NCBI GenBank assembly: GCA_024516155.1
Contig: JAJJXM010000023.1
Coordinates: 248,001-312,000, forward strand
DNA from: Pyronema omphalodes
Taxonomy: Eukaryota > Ascomycota > Pezizomycetes > Pezizales > Pyronemataceae
Length of the DNA stretch: 64,000 nucleotides
Direction of reading: 5' to 3'
The notes under the pieces are model-generated. The model saw nothing but the letters and a program-made list of their open reading frames with translations, was not told the DNA's origin and searched no databases. The number at the start of each line of letters is the position of its first letter. The stretch's first letter is position 1. Below, one piece after another: positions 9,576 to 23,302 of the stretch. The position numbers and the translations under genes were made by a program.

Positions 9576-12500
9576 TATCATCATCGATTTGGTAAAACGC
9601 TGATCAATGGTCACCGGTTGATGTTCGTAACTGAAGAATAACATGGGATTTTATCTAGCTTTCTTTATTTCTGTTTCAGGACCCATCTTGTGGAAGCCTG
9701 GTCGCCCTCCGCGCTTAAAACGTTCATATTCATATCCATTCATGAGAAAATCGGGATACATATCATAAAATATGTAATGAACTCATCGCCGGTCGATATC
9801 AATGCTACTAAACACATGTAGAATACTTCACACGGGTATATTCCAAAAGATAAGAAGTAATTTGATACATACATAGCCTCATGATAACGACATCGTGCAT
9901 ACCAAGTTCCACGGCATCACAAAAGCTGCTTCGGTGGCTAGCACAAGAAAACCCCTAGAACATGATTCCGTATTCCGGTTAATTAGGGGCACATAAATAC
10001 AAATCTGTACAATTAGGTCAAATATATATATGTAGATATACATTCCTGGAAAGGTCTCCGCTTCAGCTAACGATTCCCCTCAAACTTCTCCATGAATGGG
10101 TCCTAAAATTAGAACTTTCTAAACGAACGCCTGTCAAAAATCACAAGCTCATGACTTTCATGGCTAGAGCTACTAAAACATGGTAGCGAACGGACTTTGA
10201 AGCCGTTGTAGAAGGTGGATCTTTGAGTATTTGGAATTTGAGATACCTCTAATTAGTACCTTGTCCATTCATGAAGATACATCACGAATTCGTCGTACAA
10301 TACAAGAATAAGGATGAACCATACATATTTAATACAATACTGAAGCTGCAATATAGGATACGGTATTGGGCCTACATCATGCATGCAGAATTTCGGCGTG
10401 TAGGATATGAAACGATGCACGCGACAAACGTGAGGTCATGATACTTCACGATTGGTGTTGTGGAGTGCGTTTTCATTCGCTTAGAATTCGAAGCTGCTGG
10501 ACAAGTTGAAAAACACATGGTCACGATTGTGTATCGAGTATTCTAAGACGGCCATTTATAGATACTGGATGTTACAAACTTAGAAATATGAGGTAAATAC
10601 TTCATGTGTGAAATTAGTATGTACATCTCGAGGTATTTCTGGCACCTCAACCACAGCTGTGATAATACTTCGGCCGTAAACCACGTCGACCGCATTATTA
10701 TGACCATTCCAGCGTGGAAGCTATTCATATTCTCCTGTCAAAGCTCTACTGACTCTTAAACACCAAATCATTAATCCTCCGCAAAACCAAAATAGTTTTT
10801 CGGAAGCCCCGAGAATCTCACGTGTCCGAGAGTAAGTGGTTCTAGAACTAATTTCCTCTCCTCTCCAAAATACCTGGACCTATCCGAGGTGGAAGTCGTG
10901 ACTCGAGACACGTGTATGAAATTCTCCGAAATTAAATGGACTCCATCTTCATCGAAATCTGAAACGTCAGAGTATGTTTCGTCCATAGCCCCTGACCTCC
11001 TCAGACCTCCGGTTGGCCCCTGTATCTCAAACCGAACTCACTCCATACCCATAACCCCATGTCAGGTCCAATTTTAACTTGAGAAAGTCCGGAAAAATTC
11101 TAGAACGTTGCTATCCCGACTTAGGATTTCACCCTACGAGAGACGAGGAATGATTTTGGATGGGTGATGGTGCACGAGTCATCAGCGAGGTATGACTGGC
11201 GTACTGTACATCTTGCTAACCAGAGGACACTATTCACAGAAATCATGGTGAAACATCTTCATAACTCATCTAGATATTATACTATTCATGAACGGAGTCT
11301 AGTAGGGGGGATGACCTTGTCAGTTGTCTCCGAGATGATTAGTTAACATCCCTTGAAATGCCCGACATATCCAAAGTCATTCCTTATCTCGTGGAGGGTT
11401 AAATCTTGCATGAGGGAGCATTAGTCTGTAGCCATATCAATGAGAAAAATGTCGGGGGAAGAAGGAAAGGGCAGGAAGTAACGCATTGCGCACGCGGATC
11501 CAGGATCATCAATGCATATGTCATCTAGGAAGTCCGGGGGTGCACGTCCTGCACGAGGTCTAAAATTGTTTTCCCACTTGCAGGAAGAGGAGATGTTAAA
11601 GCCGGTATTACCAAGTATAAGTGACGTTTCATTTGCAGGCCGTAGCCTTACGAGGTAGTATTCCTTGTAGCTGCCCGTTGCTACATACTCTACGGACTTG
11701 CCTGTTTCTCAATGGGAAGAACTCTATGTACTCTAGCTGCCTGCCCGTTGCGCATGCAATATGCGCATTCGGCAGCAGGCGACAGACGGCGGATCCGAGC
11801 TAGCAGTGACGTCAAAAAAAATTAATCGATTAGTCGCTTCCTAAAATAGAGAGACGATTGCGAGTTTGATTGCCAACTGTTTTATAAAAGTTCCATAAAG
11901 TCGGGCGAGAATATGGGGAATTGGAACCGGACACGTGACGGTTGTAAGTTAATACACCACGGAGCTACGCAAATGTGAAAAGGAAAAAAAGGAAAAGAAA
12001 AAAAGAAACATGTGGAGACCTAGTTAAACCCTTTGTGGAGCCGCCGGTGAACAGTAAACTTGATACAAATAGAAACGGATAGACACTGGTTTGTCGATAT
12101 ACCGCTTCGAAAGTGCGCACTTACTACTTACCAAAGCATTCTTATCAAAGTATTCCAACATCATGTAGGTGTTCAAAGATAGCTCACGGTGCTGTTGGTT
12201 TCAAGATATCGGAAAAAGAAAAAACCGAAGCGGAATTTTCCTATGTTTGATCAGGAGGGGCTTTCGGGTTTTAATTGCCGCGATATGACTTGTTTGATAG
12301 GGTTTTACAGTCCGATATTTCGGGAATCTGGTTTTCAGCCACGAGCATGACAGCATCATAACATTGTGCAACAGAAGTTTAACAAATTTAAGCGCGGCAG
12401 AATCCGCAGCTGAAGCATAGAAAACAAAACATAACCGAGAAAACGTGTGTACCATGCAGCATAGCCAACTAGTCCAGTTGAACCACGGTATCACAATGCA

Positions 12501-13114
12501 GAAGCCGTATAAAAATACCAAGATTAATCAAGTTTTTAGCTTTAGGGCTCATATGTCGGCTAGTTAGGGTTGTATACAAAGTTTAATACAACCCCTGTAC
12601 ATACCAACGGTTACAATGCTGATACCCGGATACACCAACTAACGCAGCCGTCAACTCAACTCCTCTTCACCTCGGAAGTCACAAATTTTGTGCACATATT
12701 ATAACTCATGAATTATCGTATCTACCCGCGGTTAACGTAATAAACATATCACTGACTTATCACCATTAGCTATCAATCTATTAAAGGGGTTAATTTGTAC
12801 ACAAGATTTGTATATGTACTTTACAAGGAACGGTGGCTATCGTGGGGCTATGTTTTAAGCAAGGAGAAAGTAGCAAGAACATCTGACAAGCCACATTTGA
12901 TCCCCACTTTATGGTCTGTACAACTGGAAAACTTACATGTTCCACTCATTTCTGCGTACAGATACAGTATCTGTGATACCCTTTGATCTACTGGTTAAGC
13001 TTCTCCGGGGAAGTGAAATATATTTCCATAAAATTCTTTTATCATATTCGTTCATTGTTTTAGCCTCTTGATTATAGAATTACCCAATGTGGATTTTCCG
13101 CGGAATCTTTGGTT

Positions 13115-13370
13115 GGACACATATTGTGGCCTGCCGAAACTCTGGAACACTGCAACCGCACCGATATGACTGTGTGATGTGATACGCATAAACTTTTATA
13201 AAATTGTGAGTGAACCATGATACTCATTTACAATATAGTGGGAGTTTATGAACATTATTTACTCACATAAAGATTTCGTCAACTTTTTGTTCTTGTCAGG
13301 TTGAAGATGGTACACATATCACACATGTCTCACCAATTTTCGTGCGATAGTAGTATCACAGAATTTTGTC
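13115..13370. repeat. Degenerate repeat, copies 2 and 3 in opposite orientation
   Basis: The first part (about 13115-13200) is an inverted match to 9490-9575. The second part (about 13278-13360, beginning TTCTTGTCAGGTTGAA) resembles 9484-9560 in direct orientation. The two parts therefore face each other, like the arms of an old palindromic or terminal-inverted-repeat element. Differences are scattered and no frame is open. Confidence 0.45.
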
Positions 13371-15453
13371 AGTTCATCATGGGAATGTAAAAAGACGGGT
13401 CATAGTTTCCGATGGAGTTCATATATGAATTGACTTTCATATATTTGCCGAGCTATGAGACTTTGTTTACCGACACATCCTGAACCCCGCGGCTAGAATT
13501 CCCCAGGTAATCAAATATCCAAATCAGGCCATAAAAACTTTGGTCTTGCTGTAATTACAGGGGGATGACGGGAAGGTGGCACGGACTTCTCTACAGTGGA
13601 ATTTCGATGTAGCCTTGAGACATCCCTAGATTCGCCAGGGGCTAGCTAGGGGGAAACGTGCTGAAGTGACAGCATGTGGAATAGGCGAGCCACATGTTTA
13701 TTGATAACTCGGTTATAGTTGAGAGGTATATTGGGCGGTTATTTACAGGGACCAATTGAATTTCAATCCCATATTTATTGTCTGACTTCACTCTGATTTG
13801 TAGTGGAAGTATTGATTGTAGTGCATCATTAAAGTTGAGGGGGATTGATAGGCTTTGCCGGGGTTTATGGGTCACCGGATTTGTAAAAAATTAAAACCCT
13901 TTTTTTACAGTGTAAACAGACTCTAAGCTTTCCTCGGTATGTACTTACCCGTAAATATCACAACTACAGAGTAGGTATCCGTGGATCCGCGGATCAGACT
14001 TGTTTACAATCGGGCATGTATACGGATGACCGAGCGTTCGGCGTCCCATAAAAGGAAACCCGTTAATAAATACTGTAGTCAGTTCGGCATTCTGGTACAA
14101 TATAATCCAATAAATATATTTACACTCTCCTCTCAAATTCTGGCCTGAAGCCACACGGAGCCATGCAGAACTCGTGGCAGTAGAAAGCCTAGATATGTGC
14201 CTGACCACTAGGCCCGAGTGAGCTCCAGTAAGGGAGTGATGGGCGTAGTGGGCGTAGTATTAGTGACCTTTCCTCGTGACGTTTGCCCGCATTTAGTGTT
14301 ATTTGAGGCATAAACAATTAGAACCAATCGATAAGAAAAAGGTAGTTGAGTTTTATCAATTGTGCTTTTAGTACTTTATCTTTCTGCTAGCTTTACGAGT
14401 TCACTAGACCATTCACCTAATCCTATGATATTTTATAAGCCATCCTAAACACAGTCCCAGTCGTTTTGGAAAGTCCATGTGTTCCAGTCAGAGAGGAAAT
14501 GTCAGGAAAGGCCAGTAGATACGAATGGCTAGAGTTACCAGTTCCAAACCCAAACTTAGCTCGGGGTTTCGTATGAGATTCAGAAGTAAATGGTAGCAGA
14601 CTTTACAAGCTTGGTCCTTGAAAAATCCCCAGTCGAACGTCATGGATTGATTTTAGGATCTCGATCCGACCTACTAACCCTCAAACTCCCCCATGAAAAT
14701 CCAATTAGTGACGGTCATGAGTGATCCTTACGCATTGTTTACATGAATATGTTTGGACCATTTGGATCACCTTAGGAAAGATCCTAAAATGGCGGGGACG
14801 ACGGACCCCGGGGTAAACTGATGCCGCCGTCAGTCTTGTCCTTTCTAAGCAGTTGTCATTCTTAGCGCTGTCATTGGGTTTATCGGTGAGCTCATGTCTA
14901 TCACGGCGGAGAGACGTTACTCATTTGAGTTGGTATTGTTGATAGCTCTCCCTCGTCAATTGTAAATCTCCCCTCAGTCAACCGTAAATCTCTCCATCCT
15001 CACATGATTACCTTCTTTTGAACGTCATATTGGCGCTTCCGTACCCGCCGCAGTCCCTGGTTCTTCCCTACGCAATATTGGTTTCAGTCTTACCATTCCG
15101 CATCCACGCATTGCCAAAAAACCACTGATTCTAAGCCCAGTTGAAGCTTTGTCTCACCCATTTGCCTCTCACACAGCCCATGAATCCACGCAGTTAGACT
15201 GGAATATTTATAACCGCCGAGTCCTGATCGAGTTGGTGCATAGCTGCCACGTTTCGGGCGTGCAAGGGTTGCGTCCCCTGCCATCGATGCTTATGGGGTC
15301 GTTACCACGTTCTCCTTGTCATCCCAACTCTCTCCCACTCTCCCACACCACCACACCAGTGCACACCACCGAGCAATCTACGAAGAAATCCTCGCACACA
15401 CCCCTACCTTGCTTCCAAACACCCGCAAAGACTCCCACACGCGCGAAAAAGAG

Positions 15454-16453
15454 ATGGACACCTTCGCCCCAGTTAAAGATGAGGCCTCCCGCCGCCATCC
15501 CGAAGACAGTGATAGCAACGCATCAGACATTGACGACACCAATCTTGACGATATCAACCTCGAAGATACCGATTCCTCAATTCCTGGACACGGAAATATC
15601 GACCTCAACAAAACAATGCCTCTCTTTAATTCTTCTAGCAAGCTTCTTGCAGGTTCCTACCAAACTGTGAGTCGCGTCATGATCATCACAAACATTCGAA
15701 CAGATATCTAATTCCTTTGTTAGGGTGTGAAAGGTGTCATTGCAGACGCGCAATCTTTCGAATCAGCTCGCCGCAAGAAGTCCAATCAATCCAAGCCCAG
15801 AAACGACTACCAATTCGTTGGCTATGCCACACCGCAAGAACTCGATGCTCGTACACCTTTGAACCCAAACAGCTCTGAGGGAGAGAGCGACGACGACGAA
15901 TTTGTTAGAGCCTGGCGCAAGAACCGTTTGAACGAGCTACGAACTGGAGCATCCTCTACTCGCCGAAGATCTCCCAGCAAGCGGAAGTACGGAAGTGTTG
16001 AGACTGTCGACGCTGCGGGATACTTGGATGCCATTGAGAGAGTATCCGCCGAGACAACTGTTGTTGTTACCATCTTTGACGATCAAGTACGTGTTATCAG
16101 TGCTGAAATTGTGATCATCAGCTAACTTTATCGATAGTCGGAAGAATCTAGCTTCGTCGAGGACTGCATCAACACCCTAAGCAAGCGTCACGTCACCACC
16201 CGATTCATCAAGCTCCACCACCTCGAGGCAGAGATGGATGCGAAGGTTGTTCCCGCAGTATTAGCTTACAAGGGAGGGGAGTTGTTTGCAAACCTCATCC
16301 GTATCGTGGACGAGATTCCCCCCGGACGCAACTTGAGCACAGAAAGCTTGGAGCTAGTCCTCCGTCGGTATGTTCCATTTCTATCCGTGCGTCAAAGCTA
16401 GAACAGATTACTAACATATCTACAGTGCCAATGTTCTTGTCAAAGATGCATAA
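15454..16453 (+). CDS. Phosducin-like protein (thioredoxin-fold)
   Basis: Phosducin-like proteins bind G-protein beta-gamma dimers and help the CCT chaperonin fold G-beta in the cytoplasm; fungal members (BDM-1, PhnA) act in heterotrimeric G-protein signalling. Exons 15454-15666, 15724-16086, 16138-16367 and 16426-16453 join in frame to 277 residues. Introns are 50-58 bases with GTGAGT, GTACGT and GTATGT donors, and GCTAAC or CTAAC branch sites precede the last two acceptors. The N-terminus is acidic, with a HPEDSDSNASD stretch. It is followed by GVKGVIADAQSFE, typical of fungal phosducins. The C-terminal half is the thioredoxin-like domain: YGSVETVDAAGYLDAIE, VVVTIFDDQ, TRFIKLHHLEAEMD and VPAVLAYKGGELFANLI. 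As in the family, no redox CXXC is present. The start is the first ATG in this frame; an extra upstream coding exon is possible because the frame stays open to about 15316. Confidence 0.88.
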
Positions 16454-19400
16454 ACGCAACACTTAACTTTTGAACGAATCACGCATTTCTTTGTCATAAT
16501 AATCTTTACAATGTTTTTTGGGTTTTTTTCGTGGGGTTTGGGCGTCGTGTTTTTGCAACCTAATGATTTTGGATTTTTCAAATTTGTTTTGCTTTGTTTT
16601 GGTTTTTGTTTTTGTTTTCACGATATCACCATAGAGGAGGGGAGGAAGTAGATGAAACTACATGGTTCATCCAAGACCGAGCGGAGCTGTGGGGCTTGTG
16701 TAGAAGATGGGGGGCGGAGTTCCCAGGAACATACAACGTAGCAGAAACAGTACCCGAGGAAGAACTGAAGCACAAGATAGGGAGAATATACAGAAGATAA
16801 ATTTTCCCACACAAGCATATCTAATTTCAAAAACACTGTGTGATTCGTGAGTTCGCATATCTTATTGTGAACAATAACTGTGCAACCGTACCCACACGAA
16901 CACCACATCATTCATCCAATCTCCTGTATAACGTAAGATGTCCGTCCAAAATTCCTCAAATTCCAAATCATCTAAGCGCTATATACAAACAACAAGCTGA
17001 ACTTTTTTCCATTCAGCTAAACCAAGCGCTTCAAACATCCAACTCTGTTGTACGTGTAGATCTCCCTCTTTAGGCTTCTGGGATACGTAACTATGAACAT
17101 CTCGGCATCCCCACTTGATCTAGTGGTGTCTTACTTCGCCCATCACCGAGCATTATCATACGTCACCCGGAACCTAGCAAAACTTAAACCGAACTATCCG
17201 GAGACGGCGGATGTAAGGTACAAACCGCAGTGTAAGAGATTGTACCGTAAAGCACCCGTGACTTCAGGAACGTATGCCACTCTGAAAACTCTTGGGCATG
17301 TGTATTATAAATCCAGATAATGTCTTCAAGATCCTATATTTGCTTATTTATTTTTCACTTTCTAAAACATCAGAAGAGGTTTAAAGACACCTTTACGCTA
17401 TTTGGAAGCTCGGGATATTTATCGACTCGTAGTTGAAGCGATGATCACAGCATGATAGCTATGGTTATATGGTTAAGAAACATTCTTTTCCTGACAAAAC
17501 TCAAGCTTTTATTTCTAACTATATTTCAAGTTTATGCTTTACTAAACATGTATATGCAAGCTCATAAATCCAAAACATGTTATCTTTAACATACCACAAC
17601 TGCTCTTGCCTGTAGCCGACAAGTTTCTTGCCAACACTCCGGAAAACAACCACTATAATTTACATCACATCAGACAATTCTACATATAACCCACAAGCCG
17701 AAGCAATGGCTGAAACCGATTACGCAAGTCCTTTCCATATCCTTACAAACGATGATATAGCTGTTAGATAGTTCCGGAAATGCGCAAGTTAACCACTGAT
17801 CAAGTTCACTGCTTATCAAGAAATTGGAGTATAATATATGCATCTCGACTAAGATGTACTGTATCATTGCACTGACATAGAAACCTCCATCAAGCTCGAT
17901 TATGAGCTTACAAACTGGAGCTCAGCTTCTCAAGCTTCAGTCAGCTCAAGCTCCTCAGACTCCAGAGCTCTAAGTACTAGTGTCAATCCCTTCCACGTGA
18001 CTCACTTGCAACCAAACATCATCTCGGCACCCCCATCCCTCCCCTAGCGTTGTCCATCACCCCCCAGGCTTCGGGATGAAGCGGACAAGCAGAGCGGCAC
18101 GGCTTAAAGGCAACCCAGGTTTCCGTTTCTATAGTGCCATATAGCATACGCGTTCCATCGACTCAACACGAAATTGCTTTTCCGTTTACCGAGTTTATTT
18201 GAAGCTTGAAGCTTCTTGAAACGCCCGAATTTTAGAGCGGGTTGTTAGTATGTAAAGTTAGCTGAATGCTAGGCTGCTGGGGCGACTGCGGCGACTGGGC
18301 GACTGGGCTAGACAACACATTGTAGATCCGTGCGGTATGCACTACTATGGTGGGAGCTATCGGTGATTCGGTGTTAACTCAATATTATCTACACGCGAGA
18401 TAAACAAAGTTAAAATTGTCGTTATATGTAGCTTTTGCTAAAATGAAAATCCTCTACATACATATAGGTACTAAAAATTCCCCTGGATTGTCACCAGCAT
18501 AGATAGCTATAGTCCATAGAGCTATAGAGCTTCGCACAGACCCTACATATGGTGATATAAACAAACATACCAGTGCTAGCTAGCTAGCAAACGCCAGCCG
18601 CTGGTCTATAACTCGTCATATCGGTCGAGCGTCGTGCGAAATATGTACATACATAGACTGAACCAGACCAGACCAGACATTCTAGTCCAAAAGCCTTTGC
18701 GAAAATATTCCGGCTCTTCCTCGGAAACTTAAAACTGGTGAAAGTTTATACATACGTATAACTGTACATACGTATTTCGCTTATAAGTTGGTCTGAGATC
18801 TGCGAGGAAATTTGATTTTTGTAAATCTGTTTCACACGTGGGGAAAAAGGTATTATATAGGTTTAGGGGATATGGCCTTGATAACTACCTAAGGTACTTA
18901 AGCTATCTATGTACTGAACCATTTTAAGAGTTTCAAACGACAAGACTCGAGCCCGGAGACCTGTGTATTGTGACGGGAACTAGTTATGTGGCAACTAATA
19001 CACACAGTAGTCGAAAGCTTATATTTTGGCTTGCTGAAAAAGGAATGTCCATGCTGTTAGTGACGAGTGATGAGTAGTGCCGGTTAACATGCCAACCGGT
19101 GGACAATGTTAATTTCGATATTGAGCATTGAGAGAGGAACAGATTGAGCTCGGTGTAAAAGTTTCTGGCTATTCGAAGTTTGGCTTTTGGGCGTTGAGCG
19201 GAGTTCGGTATGTCAGTAGAATTGACCTTGTGTCTTGTCTACAGAGGTGCGTGTATAGTACAGCATATATCCAGCACGCTGGTAGCCAAAGCTTCGGTTG
19301 GAAGATAACCAAAGTCCTATAAGCTATCTTTTCTATGTACATCAGTATGTTATATAAAGTCAAAACACAAAGTGCATTTAACACGTTCCTAACTTTCCCC

Positions 19401-22400
19401 GACGTGCAATTATACAAATTCACACGCCCACCCTGACCCTTATATAATTGCACATTTTACGCCCCCCTCCCCCGCTTACTTTCGATATACCATCAGATCG
19501 CATATCATAGTGCAATAATTAGAGCCTAAAATCTGGAATCGGAAATTTGAAGTTTATGTATGCGAGTAATACACGCCGTCTGTTACATATGCATGGCGTT
19601 TATACATGCTTCTTAGCGTAACGGTCAGTTTGATGGCGTTTGTGGCGCGTTTAAGATGCAGATTGCAGAATGCTTGGATACGGTTGCCAAGACTGATAGA
19701 TAGATAAAAGAGATAATACTGACGTGCCGGTATTGGACTTGGGTTAGAGGACTGAGTAAAATTAGCAGCATAAGATAGAATTTTGGGAGAAGTCTTGCAG
19801 ATAGGTATAGAGAAAATATATATCGACAAAGCTGGGGCATAGAGCTGTTATCAGTCTCAGTCTACAACAACCTGCAATTTGTTATCTGTCGACCCCAGTA
19901 GTGGTGAAGAAGTTTCAATATCACAGATCCCAGTATCTAGAAATCTCACTCTGTGGGGATGAATCAAAAAGGCACACAACCATAACTCCCCCCTTATGGC
20001 TCCAGGCTTTATAGACTCCTCAATTGGGCTTTCATTCCCCAATCTCCAAGGTGACGTATGAATATCAATATCATATTACGTAATCCCTCCATATTCCCCG
20101 CCACCAAAATACAAAATTCAAAATGCAAAATATACCAATCACCTACACGTCAGTATTAACTTAGATAGATCCGCCAAAACAAAACAAGTAAGTTACATAG
20201 ATGAAGCCTTTCCAAATTCCGGCTTTCCAAAGATATAATGATGAGGCCTGGGTTCAAACTGCACAAATTTTTATATCCTTTTGGATTGAATCTTTATGAA
20301 TATTAACCACAACTCTCGGCTATCTTGTGTGGTTATGTGGCGAATTTCGCAATTCCGCATCTCCACCAGGCCTCGAAAGCGTTGATACGTCGGGTCAAGC
20401 AAACTGCCTCCGCCCTTATCCTCACCATTGCTATGATTTGCTTTTTTAGGATAGTATCTGGGTTTATACAGAAATATAGTTCTCTCGTTTTCCAGAACCC
20501 TGAACAGCGACGGGTCTATCTAAGACCCTCAAGCTCCAAGACTAACAAGGTAGTAAAAATATTTTTTCATGATTTCTTTTTCAACGCCAGTCATAAAACA
20601 TGCATAAACCGTATGAAGTCACGGGTTTATTGTTATATATATTTCTTTCGAAAGCTTTAGTAGTTTATCGCATCCTGGTAGGCTATTTATAGTACCCATT
20701 GTTGGTAAATAGATTGAAACGCACGGGAAAAAGGCGGGTTGTGTGAGTGATTTTTAGTGAAAATAGGAACATTAGATATACTCCGTTTATGTCATACTAT
20801 GTCACTCGTCTGCTGCGGGGTAATATCTCGGTAGGGCGATTCTGGGAATACTTCCGAGACTGCCTGCTAGCTTTGTCCTTTTCTTTTTCTTCTTTTTCTT
20901 CTTTTTCTTCTTCTTTTTTTTTATGGTATGGTGGTTCATTAGGTGTATGTAGGTGATCGGGGTGCCTCATTAGAAGGTTTTAGCCTTGACACAAGATTTT
21001 CGGGGGTTTTTTTTTTTTTTTTTTTTTTCTCATTTCCCGAATACATAGGAAATAAAGGTTCCAATCGGTGTATGATTAAAAGGTAAATATAAATTAAAAT
21101 TTAATTTTAAGAAGTTTATTGGATTGACTAGGTTGGTATCGTCATTACATGTGGTTTCCGTGATTTTTGTCGACTTTATTTCCACAGTCACTTTACATGT
21201 TACCATCCCCCCCCCCCCCCCAAATCTCCAGAGTAGCTAGCTAGCCCAACTACACAACAACGAACCTCTTTTCTTATTAGCCTGTTAGCCTGTTGACTAT
21301 ACGCTTTTAGTAGTATCTGTATTTTCTTTTTGTTTATGGAATAAGAAAATTAAACCAATGCTATCGTGCTGGGCTAGGAGACTCCGGGAAATCTAAAAGT
21401 TCAAAGTATACAGCATAAATCCTCCACATACATATCCACAGACCTCCCAGTTTTACAAACCAGTTTGCAATGACAGCCAAAACGGACAGTACGGACAGTT
21501 ATAGTTACAACACGCGCACTATACGACAACCCAGTTCATTTCACCGCCACTACCATAAACCGATCAAACCACGCAACCCAGCCACGTAACCAAATCCAAG
21601 ACCCACCAAACCAAGTCAACTATTCCAACCTTCCAAAACTAATTTATCCATCTCAGGAACTGAACCAGTTTATAAAGGGAGCAATAAATATCCATTACCT
21701 TGCATACATAACAAAATTCCATCCCAATAGGATTTTTTTGGTGGCCAGAAATCACAACTAACGTTTCTGATGTCTCTGACACCTAAGATTAAAGCTCTTG
21801 ACCCTGTCTGTGGATTCTAGAGTATCTACTTACATTGAATGGCGGTCCTGACTTCGATATATATAATGATCCATTATCCGCTTGCATTAGGAAAACAGCA
21901 GCTCAGGCTCGGCAGTCCCCGGAAAGCAGTACTTCGATAGCTATTTCGTAAAGGTTGGGAAATCTGGTTACCAGAAAGTGATGGAACAGAATAAGGAGGG
22001 TTGAGATACTGGTAGGCTCGGCCACCGGTGGGTTCAAATGAGGTTGAATACATTATTTATTCCTGCATGCACTGGTTCCAGATGCGGCGAAAATGGTTTG
22101 TGTTTACATACCGAGTCCGTTTAATCAGTGCACTGCAGTTACTTGGTACTACGGACTCCTCAAAACTGTACTAATTGTGTATCCGGGACACCAAAACTGT
22201 ACCAACTAAACTATGAATTGTCAGTTAAGTTTACCTAGTTTACGATTTTACTGGGTAAACTGGCTATACGGTTGGGAGGTCTGGTTTCAGGCTTCCTAAG
22301 ACACAGAACCCCGTACTTCAACACCGGTGTACTTCAATATCCGGAAAGCTATTATTTATTAGTAATTAAACAACCGAATCAGTCATCTTCAAGCTCCAAG

Positions 22401-22460
22401 CCCATGCTTTATACCCCCATAGCCGCATCCACCCCTACATATCCACAGCTGTATCCATCT
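16454..22460. other. Gene-poor AT-rich spacer
   Basis: Six kilobases follow without a frame that I can support. The first few hundred bases are T-rich and probably include the 3' end of the phosducin-like transcript. Simple tracts include a CTT-rich tract near 20876-20927, a T tract of about 22 near 21008 and a C tract of about 14 near 21208. No RNA gene was recognised. Confidence 0.5.
21206..21221. repeat. Poly-C tract
   Basis: An uninterrupted run of about 14 cytosines. Such runs are prone to length errors in sequencing and assembly. Confidence 0.8.
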
Positions 22461-23302
22461 CTACATTCCCATAGCCTCATTCATTCTCTCCGCCTCCTCC
22501 CTCTTCAACGCCATCCATCTTTCCACCAACTCCTTATTATCCCTTCTCAGCTCCTCCATCTGTTTATAAACCAAATTCACCTCAATCTCCTGAGCCATTT
22601 GTTCATCCTGGGCCATTTTCCGTCCTCTTTCAGAAACCTTCAATTCCCCTTCTAACTGCTTTACTCTTTTCGATAGTTTATCCCGCTCTATCTCGGTCTG
22701 TTGAAGCATAACTAGTTTTTGCTTTAAATTCCGGTTTTCTGTGGCCAGCAGAGATTGTTGTTGTTGTGCTAAGGTGAAGTCGAGTCGGAGCTTGGTAAGG
22801 TCGTCGCTTACGCTGGTTACGCCCCCGGAGGTGGGGGTGCTGGTACCGGAGATTCGAGCTGCTGTTGTGGTGGGGTTCGTGAGGCCGGTGGTGGTGATGC
22901 CGGTGGTGGAGGGGTTTTGTGAGCGGAGTTGGCGGGCGAGTGCGCCATCTATAGTAAGAAAATAAATGTCAGTACACTATTACACTGCAACAGAACAGAA
23001 AAAATTTAGAGCTTCTCTATCTCTCTGGGCAGTGATCAGTGAAATGGAAGTGGAAGCACGATGAGAATGTTCGGGGAAATTCCATAGTCAGATCCCCACA
23101 CCAGCTCATTCAACCCAGGACTCCCACTCCTACTCCTACTCCTACTCCCGGTCGTTTAGGTATTACAGAGAGATGGAGGGGAACATCACGAACATGCAGC
23201 TATGATATCGTCATAAGATTTTTCGCGACGGTCTCGCGCTTCGAGATCTTTGAGGAATGCTACGGACCAGGTTGATGTTGTTGCTGCTGCTGCTGTTGAC
23301 AT
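22461..23302 (-). CDS. ATG16: Autophagy protein Atg16-like (Atg12-Atg5 partner)
   Basis: Atg16 binds the Atg12-Atg5 conjugate and dimerises, placing the Atg8-lipidating complex on the growing autophagosome membrane. I rebuilt two exons on the minus strand, 23302-23194 and 22948-22461, giving 198 residues. The 245-base intron has a GTTCGT donor and a TATAG acceptor, and the join encodes DDIIAAYGALARQL in frame. Residues 12-45 (TWSVAFLKDLEARDRREKSY and following) resemble the short N-terminal Atg5-binding helix. A Thr/Ser/Pro-rich linker then leads into a coiled coil over roughly residues 85-195. It ends with ELRRDNKELVERWMALKREE and AERMNEAM, which match the conserved end of fungal Atg16. There is no WD40 domain, as expected for fungi. 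It is divergent with the syntaxin gene, with 1.36 kb between their starts. The family call is strong; exon 1 rests on splice logic and N-terminal similarity. Confidence 0.82.

Larger units (their letters stand above)
6511..15453. other. Gene-poor AT-rich spacer with degenerate repeats
   Basis: No frame over about 110 codons and no recognisable protein motif was found in nearly 9 kb. What can be seen is a family of diverged repeats near 9.3-9.6 and 13.1-13.4 kb, listed separately. Shorter echoes recur, such as CCCTCAAACT..CCATGAA near 10080 and 14685, and GGCTAGAG near 10160 and 14528. This looks like decayed mobile DNA. The last 400 bases are C-rich and probably hold the promoter of the phosducin-like gene. 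Confidence 0.5.
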
